Shown here piece after piece: positions 18,405 to 26,625 of a DNA stretch of 64,000 nucleotides. Every line of letters begins with the position of its first letter. Position 1 is the stretch's first letter. The position numbers and the translations under genes are program-made. Source of the stretch: JBBECJ01 sp963763325 (GTDB lineage Bacteria; Chloroflexota; Chloroflexia; Thermomicrobiales; CFX8); contig CAVXOL010000024.1 in the NCBI GenBank assembly GCA_963763325.1, forward strand, positions 917,942-981,941, given 5' to 3'. The notes beneath the pieces are model-generated. The model was not told the DNA's origin. It saw only the letters and a program-made list of their open reading frames with translations, and ran no database searches.

Positions 18405-19703
18405 GTGAATCGAACGCCGCGCTTTTGTTACGCAGGGACATACGAGCGAGACTACCCGCGCAACCGGCTGACTGCCCATGCGCTGCGGGATGCTGGAGTA
18501 CGCATCGAAGCGGCGCACGTTCCGGTCTGGGAGCAGATTCGTGACAAGAGTTCAGCCGGGCCAATGCAACTACTACGCATCGCGGGCAGGCTGGTCCTGG
18601 CGTACAGTCGGCTTGTCCCGGAGGTTGCGCTGCGGTTGCTGCGCTGCGATGCGCTGGTGATCGGCTACATCGGACAGTTGGACATGCTGCTGCTTGGGCC
18701 GATCGCGAAGCTGGCAGGAAAGCCGGTCATCTTCGATCCGCTCGTGACGCTGACCGACACGATCGTGGAAGATCGAGGAGTCGTCAGACGTCGATCACCA
18801 CTGGCCTGGGCGATCGCGTGCATCGACCGAATAGCGCTCAGGCTTGCCGATCTGGTGCTGGCCGACACCGTCGACAATGCTCAGTACATGATCGACCACT
18901 TCGGTATCGCAGCCGATCGAGTTATTGTCCTTCCAGTTGGGGCTGATGAGTCGATCTTCCACGAGTCCACATGCGCTGACTGGAACGATGCCACGGTCGA
19001 TCGCCCGCTGGATGTGCTCTTCTATGGAAAGTTCATCCCGCTCCACGGCATCGAGACGATCGTCCGGGCGGCAGGATTCGTCGAGCAACGCGGCTTGCCG
19101 GTCCGCCTCGAACTCGTCGGAACCGGGCAGACTTATCGCGAGATGCGCGACCTTGCTGCACAGTTGAACGTCGACAACATCACGTGGACAGACTGGATTC
19201 CAGAAGCCGACCTGGGCAACCGTCTCCGCGAGTCCGACGTCGCACTCGGCGTCTTCAGTGGCGGAGCGAAGGCGGGACGGGTCGTGCCGAACAAGGTCTA
19301 TCAGTCGCTCGCATCGGGCGTCGCGACGGTGACGAGAGAGCGTCCCTCGGTGATGGCGCTTTCCTCGAAACCCCTTCCCAACCGCCACCCAGAGGGTACC
19401 CGGCCTGGAAAGGGAGGGGCTTCAGGTACCGTGCGACGAAAAGCCCCTCTCCTCGCAGAGGAGGCGTTGCGGAGGGGTTTGCAGGAGCGTGACGGTGCGA
19501 TCCGCGTTCAACCAGACAGTCCGGAGGCGCTCGCGGACGCGATCGAACGACTCTGCGATGGTTCTGAACGCGAGCGGATAGCGCGTGGTGGGAGAGCCGC
19601 CTACGAGCAGTACGCCGGAGCGAACGAGCGATCACGCATTATTGGAGGAGTTGTCGAGCGGGTGATGGGGGGCCGATGGCAGCGCCAGCCAGTTCGCGGC
19701 TGA
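18405..19703 (+). CDS. glycosyltransferase (GT4-like) carrying an in-frame palindromic insert
   Basis: GTG start with FCYAGTYERDYPRNR at the N-terminus. The donor domain shows DVLFYGKFIPLHGIETIV, LELVGTGQTYREM and then GRVVPNKVYQSLASGVATVT, all typical. The expected short stretch between VVTR and VPPGDPEALA-type sequence is replaced by about 38 extra residues encoded by a palindromic element at 19368-19480. After it the protein resumes with AIRVQPDSPEALADAIERL. The reading frame is preserved across the insert. The gene starts a run of four close or overlapping plus-strand genes (to 24356) that look like a surface glycan or glycolipid pathway. Activity despite the insert is uncertain. Confidence 0.8.
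   Translation: MNRTPRFCYAGTYERDYPRNRLTAHALRDAGVRIEAAHVPVWEQIRDKSSAGPMQLLRIAGRLVLAYSRLVPEVALRLLRCDALVIGYIGQLDMLLLGPIAKLAGKPVIFDPLVTLTDTIVEDRGVVRRRSPLAWAIACIDRIALRLADLVLADTVDNAQYMIDHFGIAADRVIVLPVGADESIFHESTCADWNDATVDRPLDVLFYGKFIPLHGIETIVRAAGFVEQRGLPVRLELVGTGQTYREMRDLAAQLNVDNITWTDWIPEADLGNRLRESDVALGVFSGGAKAGRVVPNKVYQSLASGVATVTRERPSVMALSSKPLPNRHPEGTRPGKGGASGTVRRKAPLLAEEALRRGLQERDGAIRVQPDSPEALADAIERLCDGSERERIARGGRAAYEQYAGANERSRIIGGVVERVMGGRWQRQPVRG
19368..19480. repeat. palindromic element inserted in-frame in a glycosyltransferase gene
   Basis: About 113 bases bounded by aaacccct (19368-19375) and aggggttt (19473-19480). Inside are a second inverted pair, gggaggggctt (19411-19421) with aagcccctct (19440-19450), and a small perfect hairpin ctcctcgcagaggag. 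The structure resembles dispersed palindromic or miniature elements, but it sits inside a coding frame without closing it. Confidence 0.65.
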
Positions 19704-20617
19704 TCGTGCCGGCCGCCTTCTGGGTCGGGCTCGTGGCGGCGCTGCTGACGCTCTGGCTCACGGGCCAGGCCGGGCGGGCCTGGGAGGTCGTTCGCGAAGC
19801 GCGACTGGTGGCGTTGCCGCTGGTGATCCTGCTCGGGATCGCGTTACCGATCATCCACGCGATCCGCTGGCGGATCGTGATGCGAACGCTCGGGACCGAC
19901 GTCTCGCCGCTGCTGGCAGCTGATATGACTGTCTCGGCCTCGCTGGTCAACTATGCTTCGCCGGGATATCTCGGAGCGCCGGCGATGGCGTACATGGCCA
20001 ATCGGACAGCCGGCGCCCCGTGGTCACGCTCGCTGCTGTCGCTTGCATTCGAGCAGGGACTCGATTTTCTCGTCCTCGTTGTCGGGTCGATCGTCGCGCT
20101 GGCGCTGCTCGGGCCGGACAGGATCGGCAACATCCTTCCCGAGCTGGGCCGAACCGCGCAACTCACGCTCGGCGTGCTGCTCGTCGTCTGCGCCGCCGTG
20201 TTCGTGCTGATTGGGCGTGACCGGATCGAGCGCGGGACGAAGAGGATTGCAGAGGCATTTAGCGCACTTGGGGGACAGGTGAACTGGAGCATCATCGGCG
20301 TGCTGACGCTGGCAAAGTGGCTGGCGCAGGCAGCCGTTGTCGGGCTGCTGCTCTGGGCATTGCGGCTGCCGGCTGACATGACAACGCTGCTCTCGTTGGC
20401 GACGATTCCGCTGATGATCGGACAGCTCGTACCACTGCCCGGCGGCGTCGGAGCGCGAGAAGCGGCTATCGTCGCTCTCTCCGGCGCGACCGGCGCGACG
20501 GCAACTGGCTTGCTCGGGTTGGCCATCCTGCAACGTGTCCTGCTTGTCGCCGCACTGCCACTCTCACTCGGCTTGTTACGGCTGGTACGGGCGTCGGGAT
20601 TCGGCCGGCCACTGTGA
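19676..20617 (+). CDS. LPG-synthase-TM/flippase-like integral membrane protein
   Basis: A 313-residue polytopic membrane protein with about eight hydrophobic segments, of the UPF0104/lysylphosphatidylglycerol synthase transmembrane type. The family signature pieces are NYASPGYLGAPAMAYM (N-x-x-x-P-G-x-x-G), the FEQGLDFLVLVVGS helix and GQLVPLPGGVGAREAAIV. Such stand-alone domains are associated with glycolipid or lipid-linked sugar transport. It overlaps the glycosyltransferase by 28 bases and the next gene by four (GTGA), so it is translated as part of the same operon. Confidence 0.8.
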   Translation: MAAPASSRLIVPAAFWVGLVAALLTLWLTGQAGRAWEVVREARLVALPLVILLGIALPIIHAIRWRIVMRTLGTDVSPLLAADMTVSASLVNYASPGYLGAPAMAYMANRTAGAPWSRSLLSLAFEQGLDFLVLVVGSIVALALLGPDRIGNILPELGRTAQLTLGVLLVVCAAVFVLIGRDRIERGTKRIAEAFSALGGQVNWSIIGVLTLAKWLAQAAVVGLLLWALRLPADMTTLLSLATIPLMIGQLVPLPGGVGAREAAIVALSGATGATATGLLGLAILQRVLLVAALPLSLGLLRLVRASGFGRPL

Positions 20618-22695
20618 GAGCGCAAGCACTTCGGCGCGTGCCGATCAGCGAGACGCTAGCGAGCGATTCGGCACGCCGGCTGGCGCTGGTCGTTCTGGCC
20701 GGGGTGGCGTTGCGGCTGGCGGTGATGCCATTCACACTCCACTTCGACGCCTACCAGATCTACTCGCGGGCGCATGAGGCTGCGTACCACAACGATTGGT
20801 TCGGCTTTACGAGCCAGTTCATCATCCAGTCGGTCCACAACCTCTGGTTGCTGATCGTCCGGCCGCTGTTGCCCGACAGCCACCAGATCTGGTCAGAGTC
20901 GGCATCGACGCTCGGCGTTGGCGCGAGTCGCGAGGACTACGAGCGGTTCCTGGCCTACCACCATCTCTACCGGGCGATCTTCCTGATGAAGCTGCCGTAT
21001 GTCATCGCCGACCTGGCTTGCGCCTGGACGCTGACGAGGCTTGTCCCAAGCGAAAAGCGGCTGGCGGTCGCCGCCTTCTGGCTCCTCAATCCACTCGTGA
21101 TCTTCTCGTCGGCAATCTACGGGCGGCACGACAGCATGGCGATTCTGCTGGTGCTGCTCTCGGTCGTCGCCGCCCGCCGTGCCACCGACGCCGGTCGGCT
21201 GGTCGGGCTGGCGCTGCTGGGGATCGCGACACTGACTCGCTTTTTCCCGGCTATCATCGTCCCACTCTTCCTGCTGGCGTACAGGCGAACCGCCCGCCAG
21301 CTCGCGCTCTTCCTCGGGCTGCTGGTCGGGCTGGTCGCCCTGGTCGAGCTGGCCGGACTTGCCACCTCCGGCAAGAGCACGATCCTGACGATCCTCGACA
21401 CCTACGAGCACTTCCAGTACTGGTTCGACGCCGGCCTCTACCTGCGTTTTGACGACTGGATCTTCCTCTTCCCGGTCGTGTATGTCATCGGGCTGCTGTG
21501 GGTCAGCGAGCGCGGGGTGACGCCAGATGAATACCTGCCGTTCAGCGCGGCGGCTTTCCTGTTGCTCTTCAGCGTGACGTTCTTCCACCCGCACTACGCC
21601 ATCTGGCTCGTTCCCTTCCTGGCGCTGACGATCCCACTGGCCGCCGACGCCAGACGATTGACGATCTACCACGCGATCCAGATTGCCTGCGTGCTGATTT
21701 ACTCCGCCCAGTGGGGGTCGTGGACGACCTGGGACCTGTTTGAGCCGTTGCTCGGGAATCGCGTTGACTCGCTGCCCGATCCGGTCGAAGCGATCGACAG
21801 CCAGATCGAACCGCGCCTCTTCTTCGGTCTCTTCCGCTCGGTGCTGACCGCTGTCTCACTCTGGATGGCGTGGAAGATCCTGCGGCCGGTCGTGAGGGGG
21901 AGCGTGGGTAGGTCGTTGCCGGGCTTCGGGTTTGTAGCATTCACCATTCTAACCGTCCTCCTTCTCACAACTGGTTGCACAGCCAGGGTCACCGGTCACA
22001 CGAGTCCGATTGCGCACGACTACGGCACCGTCGACTGGCATGCATTGCAGCGGACAGTGGTCCAGCAGTTCGTCTACGGACCTGGCCATCAGGCGGCGAT
22101 TGCGAACGATGGAAAGACGACGCCGGAGCAGTTTCAGGAGCGATTGATGGCGTTGCCAGCGGATGTCCGGGACGGGACACTGCTGGAGATCGCGGTCGGG
22201 TTGCGGCTGGAGGATGAACGACAGATCGAGCAGACTGGCGCATGGAACACGGGCGCGCGGCTGCAAGTCGTACGCGGATCCGATGTCGAACCGACGATCG
22301 ACGTGTCTGTGGACAGCCTTCCACGTGACGGAGACTGGATAGTACTCGACGCGGCGACATCGTTCCGTTCTGGAGAGATCGTCAGCGTCCGGATCATTCC
22401 AGGCGACGGTCCAGACGCTGATCGGCTGCACTTTGGCATCACCCCGGATCGCGCCCCGTACGGCGGATGGTACGCGATCGACGAATCAGACAACGCTACC
22501 GGCGGGGCGCTACTCGTCCGCACGGTCTACGAGCGCGACGTGGATGCCCGGTCGCTGATGGCCGACAGTCTTGGTGCGCTCGGTGATGCAGTGCGTGACG
22601 ATGTCGTCTTCAGTGCCGGGTGGCTACTGGTGCTGGGCGGGCTGCTGGGTGCTGCCGGATGGATCTGGCGGCTGAAACCAGCGAAGGACGTCTAA
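20614..22695 (+). CDS. GT-C-type membrane glycosyltransferase-like protein
   Basis: A 693-residue protein with a GTG start overlapping the previous stop. The first 430 residues are polytopic, with an early acidic loop HFDAYQIYSRAHEAAYHNDW (D-x-x-x-Y type), then FWLLNPLVIFSSAIYGRHDS, a P-L-V-I-F/S-x-x-x-G-x-x-D-S element as in PIG-M-like or GT87/GT39-like mannosyltransferases using polyprenyl-phosphate sugars. TLTRFFPAIIVPLFL follows. After a hydrophobic segment at about 445-465 comes a soluble extracytoplasmic domain of about 190 residues, then a final anchor and a short tail. I do not recognise the soluble domain. The likely role is sugar transfer on the outer face of the membrane. Confidence 0.7.
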   Translation: MRAQALRRVPISETLASDSARRLALVVLAGVALRLAVMPFTLHFDAYQIYSRAHEAAYHNDWFGFTSQFIIQSVHNLWLLIVRPLLPDSHQIWSESASTLGVGASREDYERFLAYHHLYRAIFLMKLPYVIADLACAWTLTRLVPSEKRLAVAAFWLLNPLVIFSSAIYGRHDSMAILLVLLSVVAARRATDAGRLVGLALLGIATLTRFFPAIIVPLFLLAYRRTARQLALFLGLLVGLVALVELAGLATSGKSTILTILDTYEHFQYWFDAGLYLRFDDWIFLFPVVYVIGLLWVSERGVTPDEYLPFSAAAFLLLFSVTFFHPHYAIWLVPFLALTIPLAADARRLTIYHAIQIACVLIYSAQWGSWTTWDLFEPLLGNRVDSLPDPVEAIDSQIEPRLFFGLFRSVLTAVSLWMAWKILRPVVRGSVGRSLPGFGFVAFTILTVLLLTTGCTARVTGHTSPIAHDYGTVDWHALQRTVVQQFVYGPGHQAAIANDGKTTPEQFQERLMALPADVRDGTLLEIAVGLRLEDERQIEQTGAWNTGARLQVVRGSDVEPTIDVSVDSLPRDGDWIVLDAATSFRSGEIVSVRIIPGDGPDADRLHFGITPDRAPYGGWYAIDESDNATGGALLVRTVYERDVDARSLMADSLGALGDAVRDDVVFSAGWLLVLGGLLGAAGWIWRLKPAKDV

Positions 22696-22697
22696 CG

Positions 22698-24356
22698 ATG
22701 GTTGTCGAACGCTCGCGGCGAGCCTGCCTGCTGTGTGGGAAATCGTTCGAAGGGCGCACATTCCTCTGCCGGTCTTGCTCAGACGAGTGGCGCGGCAAGC
22801 CGATACCGGCTGATGTCCGGACGCGCTTTTACGAGGCACTCGACCGCGCGTATCCAGACCGGTCCAATACGTACGGGAACTGGAACGTCCCGGCGATGCT
22901 GTTGCGTGAGATCGAGACGTTGCCGCGTGATCTGCGCATCCTGGAGCTTGGGGCGGGGGGTGGGTTCTTTGCCGCCGAACTCTATCGGCGCGGCTTCACA
23001 AACCTGACGCTGTCCGACTTCACGGCGACGACGTTGGCTGCCTTACGCAGGCGACTGCCTGACGCCAAGCTCGTTGGCGCAGACGGAGCGCAATTGCCAT
23101 TCGGTGAAGACAGCTTTGATGTCGTCATCTCGACCGACGTGATCGAGCACATCCCCGAGGCGGACGCTCACATCGCGGAGGTCGCGCGGGTGCTCGCGCC
23201 CGAAGGCCGCTATTACGTCAAGACACCGAACCGGCGGCTGGCCGAGATGTTCTACCGGCTGCGGGGAATGCACGATGCCTACTTCTGGCATCCGTCGATG
23301 TTTTCAGCCAGCGAACTGCGCGCCGCATTCGCGCGCCACGGCCTCGGGACGCGCATCCTCGCCCAGCCGCGGCTGACGGGAGCCCAACTCGCCAAGCTAC
23401 CTGGCCCACGCTCGCTACGCGGGGTGGCTGGCAGGCTGCCAATTGGCTGGCTGCCGCCGTCGATGCTGCCGCACCTCGAAGCGGTCGGCGTGAAACGAGA
23501 CACCACAGGAGGCAAAGCCGTCTTGGGAATGCGCTTTACTGGCGAACGGGTCATCCCGGAGTTGCCCGAACTCCGCGTGACGTACCTTCAGAGTCTGGCT
23601 GCCTACGAGTACGCCGAGCAGTATGTTGCCGGCCAACGCGTCGTCGATTGCGGTTGCGGTGAGGGGTACGGGACAGCGTTACTTGCGCAACGGTCGACGT
23701 TGGCGATCGGGATCGATCGTGACCCCGAAGTCGTCGCCTACGCGGCGAGCAAATACAGTACGTCGGAACGGTCCACGTTCGTTGCCGCCAACGCCGATGC
23801 ACTCCCGTTCGCGGATGGGAGCGTCGATGTCGTCGTCTGCTTTCAGGTCCTCGAACACCTGCCGGACCCGCTCGAATTCGTCCAGGAGGTCCGTCGCCTG
23901 CTGACTCCCGGCGGGGTCCTGATCCTGACGACTCCCAACCTGCTCGTGACCGGAGCGCGGCCCAACCCGCACCACGTCCACGACTATTCACCGGATGATC
24001 TACGGTCGCTGCTGGAGGGTGTCTTCGAGGATGTCGAACTGCGCGGCGTTCTGGCCGGCGAGAAGGTGGCAGCTTACCGCGCGAAGAACGATCGGATCGT
24101 TCGGACGATCATGCGGCTCGACCCATTCGGATTGCACCGCAGGATTCCGACACGCCTGGTCGAGTTCGCCCACATCCGCGTGACCCGTCTGATTCGTGGC
24201 CGGCTCAACGCAGGTGATCCCGACCTCGTCTCGAACCTGACGACCGCCGACTTCCCGATCACGAGCGACGCCGTCGATCAGGCAATTGACCTGCTGGCGG
24301 TCTGCCGGACTGACGCCTGCCGTCAGGGAAATGGAGACGCAGGGATACAGGGATAA
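22698..24356 (+). CDS. double SAM-dependent methyltransferase with N-terminal zinc ribbon
   Basis: The ATG three bases after the preceding stop gives 552 residues. N-terminus: CLLCGKSF and FLCRSCSDEW, a four-cysteine zinc knuckle seen before many class I methyltransferases. Domain 1 has the SAM motif LRILELGAGGGFFAAEL and VVISTDVIEHIPEADAH. At about residue 278 a second, apparently complete methyltransferase begins (MRFTGERVIPELPELRVTYL), with VVDCGCGEGYGTALLA and VVVCFQVLEHLPDP. Both domains look catalytically plausible. Second-domain homologues normally start at this Met as independent proteins, so this is a gene fusion. Context suggests methylation of a glycan or lipid made by the operon. 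Confidence 0.8.
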   Translation: MVVERSRRACLLCGKSFEGRTFLCRSCSDEWRGKPIPADVRTRFYEALDRAYPDRSNTYGNWNVPAMLLREIETLPRDLRILELGAGGGFFAAELYRRGFTNLTLSDFTATTLAALRRRLPDAKLVGADGAQLPFGEDSFDVVISTDVIEHIPEADAHIAEVARVLAPEGRYYVKTPNRRLAEMFYRLRGMHDAYFWHPSMFSASELRAAFARHGLGTRILAQPRLTGAQLAKLPGPRSLRGVAGRLPIGWLPPSMLPHLEAVGVKRDTTGGKAVLGMRFTGERVIPELPELRVTYLQSLAAYEYAEQYVAGQRVVDCGCGEGYGTALLAQRSTLAIGIDRDPEVVAYAASKYSTSERSTFVAANADALPFADGSVDVVVCFQVLEHLPDPLEFVQEVRRLLTPGGVLILTTPNLLVTGARPNPHHVHDYSPDDLRSLLEGVFEDVELRGVLAGEKVAAYRAKNDRIVRTIMRLDPFGLHRRIPTRLVEFAHIRVTRLIRGRLNAGDPDLVSNLTTADFPITSDAVDQAIDLLAVCRTDACRQGNGDAGIQG

Positions 24357-24430
24357 GGGACATAGCGATTGGTCTCGCCACTCGATCGGCGGGTCCAACT
24401 TCCTTCAAGCTCTACATCCCTACGTCCCTG
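24340..24430. terminator. imperfect inverted repeat between convergent genes
   Basis: CAGGGATACAGGGATA (24340-24355), which includes the methyltransferase stop region, is largely complementary to CATCCCTACGTCCCTG (24415-24430). It lies between the methyltransferase (plus) and the PIG-L gene (minus, ends 24441). The stem is imperfect and the loop long, so the terminator role is tentative. Confidence 0.35.
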
Positions 24431-24440
24431 CTCCGTTCTG

Positions 24441-25184
24441 CTACCAGACTCGAATGTACTTGTATGCCTCGGCGTACTGCCATTCTTCGGCGCCGGGGAA
24501 CTTCTTGTAGCGCGCGATGGCGGCTGCGTCGCGTGACCAGTTCTTCAGCATCGTCCGAAAATCCCACTCGCCCATCTGGGAGGCATGGGCGGCCAGCGAT
24601 TCCAGCTTGGTGTCGATGTGGTCGGTGATGTCGATGTAGTGGTCGCATTTGTCTTCAGACGCTGAGATATAGACCTCGGTGACGTTGTGCGGCTCCAACC
24701 CTTCGGCCAGCAGCTCTGGAAACGTGAGCCGGTCGCGAGCAGACGGGAAGAGCGCGGCCAGCGTCGCCTCGCCCATCGCCAGATGGTCGGGATGCTGAAT
24801 GTAGAATGACCCCTCCCAGCGGGCGGTCGGGTCCTGACAGATGATTGCGTCCGGCTTGTACTGGCGGATGACCCTCGTCAGCGTTCGGCGCATGTTGAGG
24901 TCCGGCACGAGCTCGGCATCGGGCATCCGCAGGAAGACGACCTCTTTGACGCCCAACACCTCGCAAGCGGCGCGTTGCTCGGCCTCGCGGATCTCCATCA
25001 GCTGCTCGCCGGTCATCGTCAGATCATCACTGCCCTTGTCACCGCTGGTGCCGAGGACATAGATGATCTCCTGGCCTTCAGCAGCCCACTTCGCGACCGT
25101 TCCGGCGCAACCGAACTCGGCGTCATCCGGATGTGCGACGGCCACCATCACACGCCGGGGCCGTTGCTGTTCGCTTTCGTTCAT
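24441..25184 (-). CDS. PIG-L/LmbE-family deacetylase
   Basis: A 247-residue zinc-dependent N-deacetylase of the LmbE/PIG-L/BshB fold. The signature VMVAVAHPDDAEFGCAGTVA (A-H-P-D-D) gives the metal and catalytic residues, and YIQHPDHLAMGEA (H-P-D-H) the second metal histidine. Substrates in the family are N-acetyl-glucosamine conjugates (mycothiol, bacillithiol or GPI-like intermediates) or other acetylated sugars. ATG 25184 follows gaaggga. It lies 57 bases downstream of the galactokinase-type gene on the same strand, so it is likely co-transcribed with it. Confidence 0.88.
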   Translation of the reverse strand: MNESEQQRPRRVMVAVAHPDDAEFGCAGTVAKWAAEGQEIIYVLGTSGDKGSDDLTMTGEQLMEIREAEQRAACEVLGVKEVVFLRMPDAELVPDLNMRRTLTRVIRQYKPDAIICQDPTARWEGSFYIQHPDHLAMGEATLAALFPSARDRLTFPELLAEGLEPHNVTEVYISASEDKCDHYIDITDHIDTKLESLAAHASQMGEWDFRTMLKNWSRDAAAIARYKKFPGAEEWQYAEAYKYIRVW

Positions 25185-25240
25185 CTGGTTCCCTTCTGTA
25201 TCGATTGGACGCCTTGTCTGTAATGTCCGGGGCGACCTGG

Positions 25241-26479
25241 CTATTCCCGCGACAGGCTCATCCCGCGTGCAATCCGGCAGACGGTGATCGTATGACTCGG
25301 AAGGTGCTCAGCCAGCGACGGGACAGCCTCCCGATCGATGAGCGCAATGGCGGAGCCGCCATCGCCACCACCCATCATCCGCGCCCCATAAACGCCAGGC
25401 ACGGAACGGGCAGCAGCGGCCACCGCTTCAACCGCTGGATGGCTGATGTCGTAAAGGGTCGCCGATGAGTGTCCGGATGCGTTCATGACCTCGCCTAGCC
25501 GGGACAGCTCACCGGATTCCAGCGCCGTTTCCGCATCACCAACCCGCACGACTTCCTCGACGACGTGGCGAACGCGATCGGCGAGGTGAGAAGGTAGTCG
25601 CGCAATGGCCGGCTCAAGCTCATTGCGTGGCAGATCTGCCAGCGAGGCGATCTCGTAGCCGCTTGCCCGCAAAAGACCGAGGGCCTCGCGACACTCAGCG
25701 ACCCGCACGGCGTACCGTGAGCCGGGCATACCGTGCCGGACGCCCGAGTCAACGAGCGCGAACAGCGCTTCGCCTAGGTGTGCGTCGAGAACGCGAACAC
25801 GACCTGGATTGTTGGAGAAGCGCAGGATGCCACCAACCGCCGACGCGGTGTGGTCCATCAGCCCAACCGGGGTGCCGGTACGGTGCTCCGCATCCATTGC
25901 GACTCGCGCGATGTCCAGTGGCGACCGAGCCTCATCAGCCAGTTCTGCGAGTGCGCAAGCCAACGCAACCAACAGGGCCGAGGACGACGAGAGTCCGACC
26001 CCTGGCGGAATCGTCCCGCGATAGAACAGATCGGAACCGCCACTTGTGATGCCGGAAGCGTGCAGTGCGGCCACCGTCGCTCGCACGGCATCCGACGATC
26101 TGGCAGCGTCGCCCATAACCCTGCTGTCGAAGTCAAGGCAGTCCGCGACCGGGAACGTCTCGCCGGCAGAGCCGAGGTCACCGGACATCACCCGCAGTTG
26201 ACCATCGCTTCGTCGACGAGCCGCAACGGCGACCCATCGATCGACGGCCGCCGCGAGGACTTCGCCACCGTTGTAGTCGACGTGGTTCCCAACGATCTCG
26301 ATCCGCCCCGGCACAACGACCAGCAGTTCGGCTGATGCGCCAAACACCGTTCTCGCTCGCCGCCTGACCGACGCCGTCAGATCCGGATCGGCCGGAACGA
26401 ATCCCGCCTGCAGCCGCGGATCGTCAATAGATTCATGCTGCGTTACCCCACCATCCATCTGCGGATGATACGACAGCAT
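25241..26479 (-). CDS. galactokinase-type GHMP sugar kinase
   Basis: A 412-residue GHMP kinase. The galactokinase signature appears as PGRIEIVGNHVDYNGGEVL (canonical G-R-x-N/E-x-I/V-G-x-H-x-D-Y). The ATP-binding motif is PPGVGLSSSSALLVALAC, and the C-terminal motif GARMMGGGDGGSAIALI is intact. The reaction would be ATP-dependent phosphorylation of galactose or a related sugar at C1. No galT or galE is adjacent, so the real substrate may be another sugar. The start could be the second Met (about 26458). Confidence 0.85.
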   Translation of the reverse strand: MLSYHPQMDGGVTQHESIDDPRLQAGFVPADPDLTASVRRRARTVFGASAELLVVVPGRIEIVGNHVDYNGGEVLAAAVDRWVAVAARRRSDGQLRVMSGDLGSAGETFPVADCLDFDSRVMGDAARSSDAVRATVAALHASGITSGGSDLFYRGTIPPGVGLSSSSALLVALACALAELADEARSPLDIARVAMDAEHRTGTPVGLMDHTASAVGGILRFSNNPGRVRVLDAHLGEALFALVDSGVRHGMPGSRYAVRVAECREALGLLRASGYEIASLADLPRNELEPAIARLPSHLADRVRHVVEEVVRVGDAETALESGELSRLGEVMNASGHSSATLYDISHPAVEAVAAAARSVPGVYGARMMGGGDGGSAIALIDREAVPSLAEHLPSHTITVCRIARGMSLSRE

Positions 26480-26625
26480 CGGTGCGTGCTGAGTGGAAAG
26501 TGCTATGGAAAGGGATCGTACTGAGCGGGAAGCATAGCGAGAACGCCCATTCTCCGTAGCACTTTCTCCTCAGCACTATAATCCTCCCCTGACCACCGGC
26601 GGTTCGGTTTTGAGGAGGGACGGCG

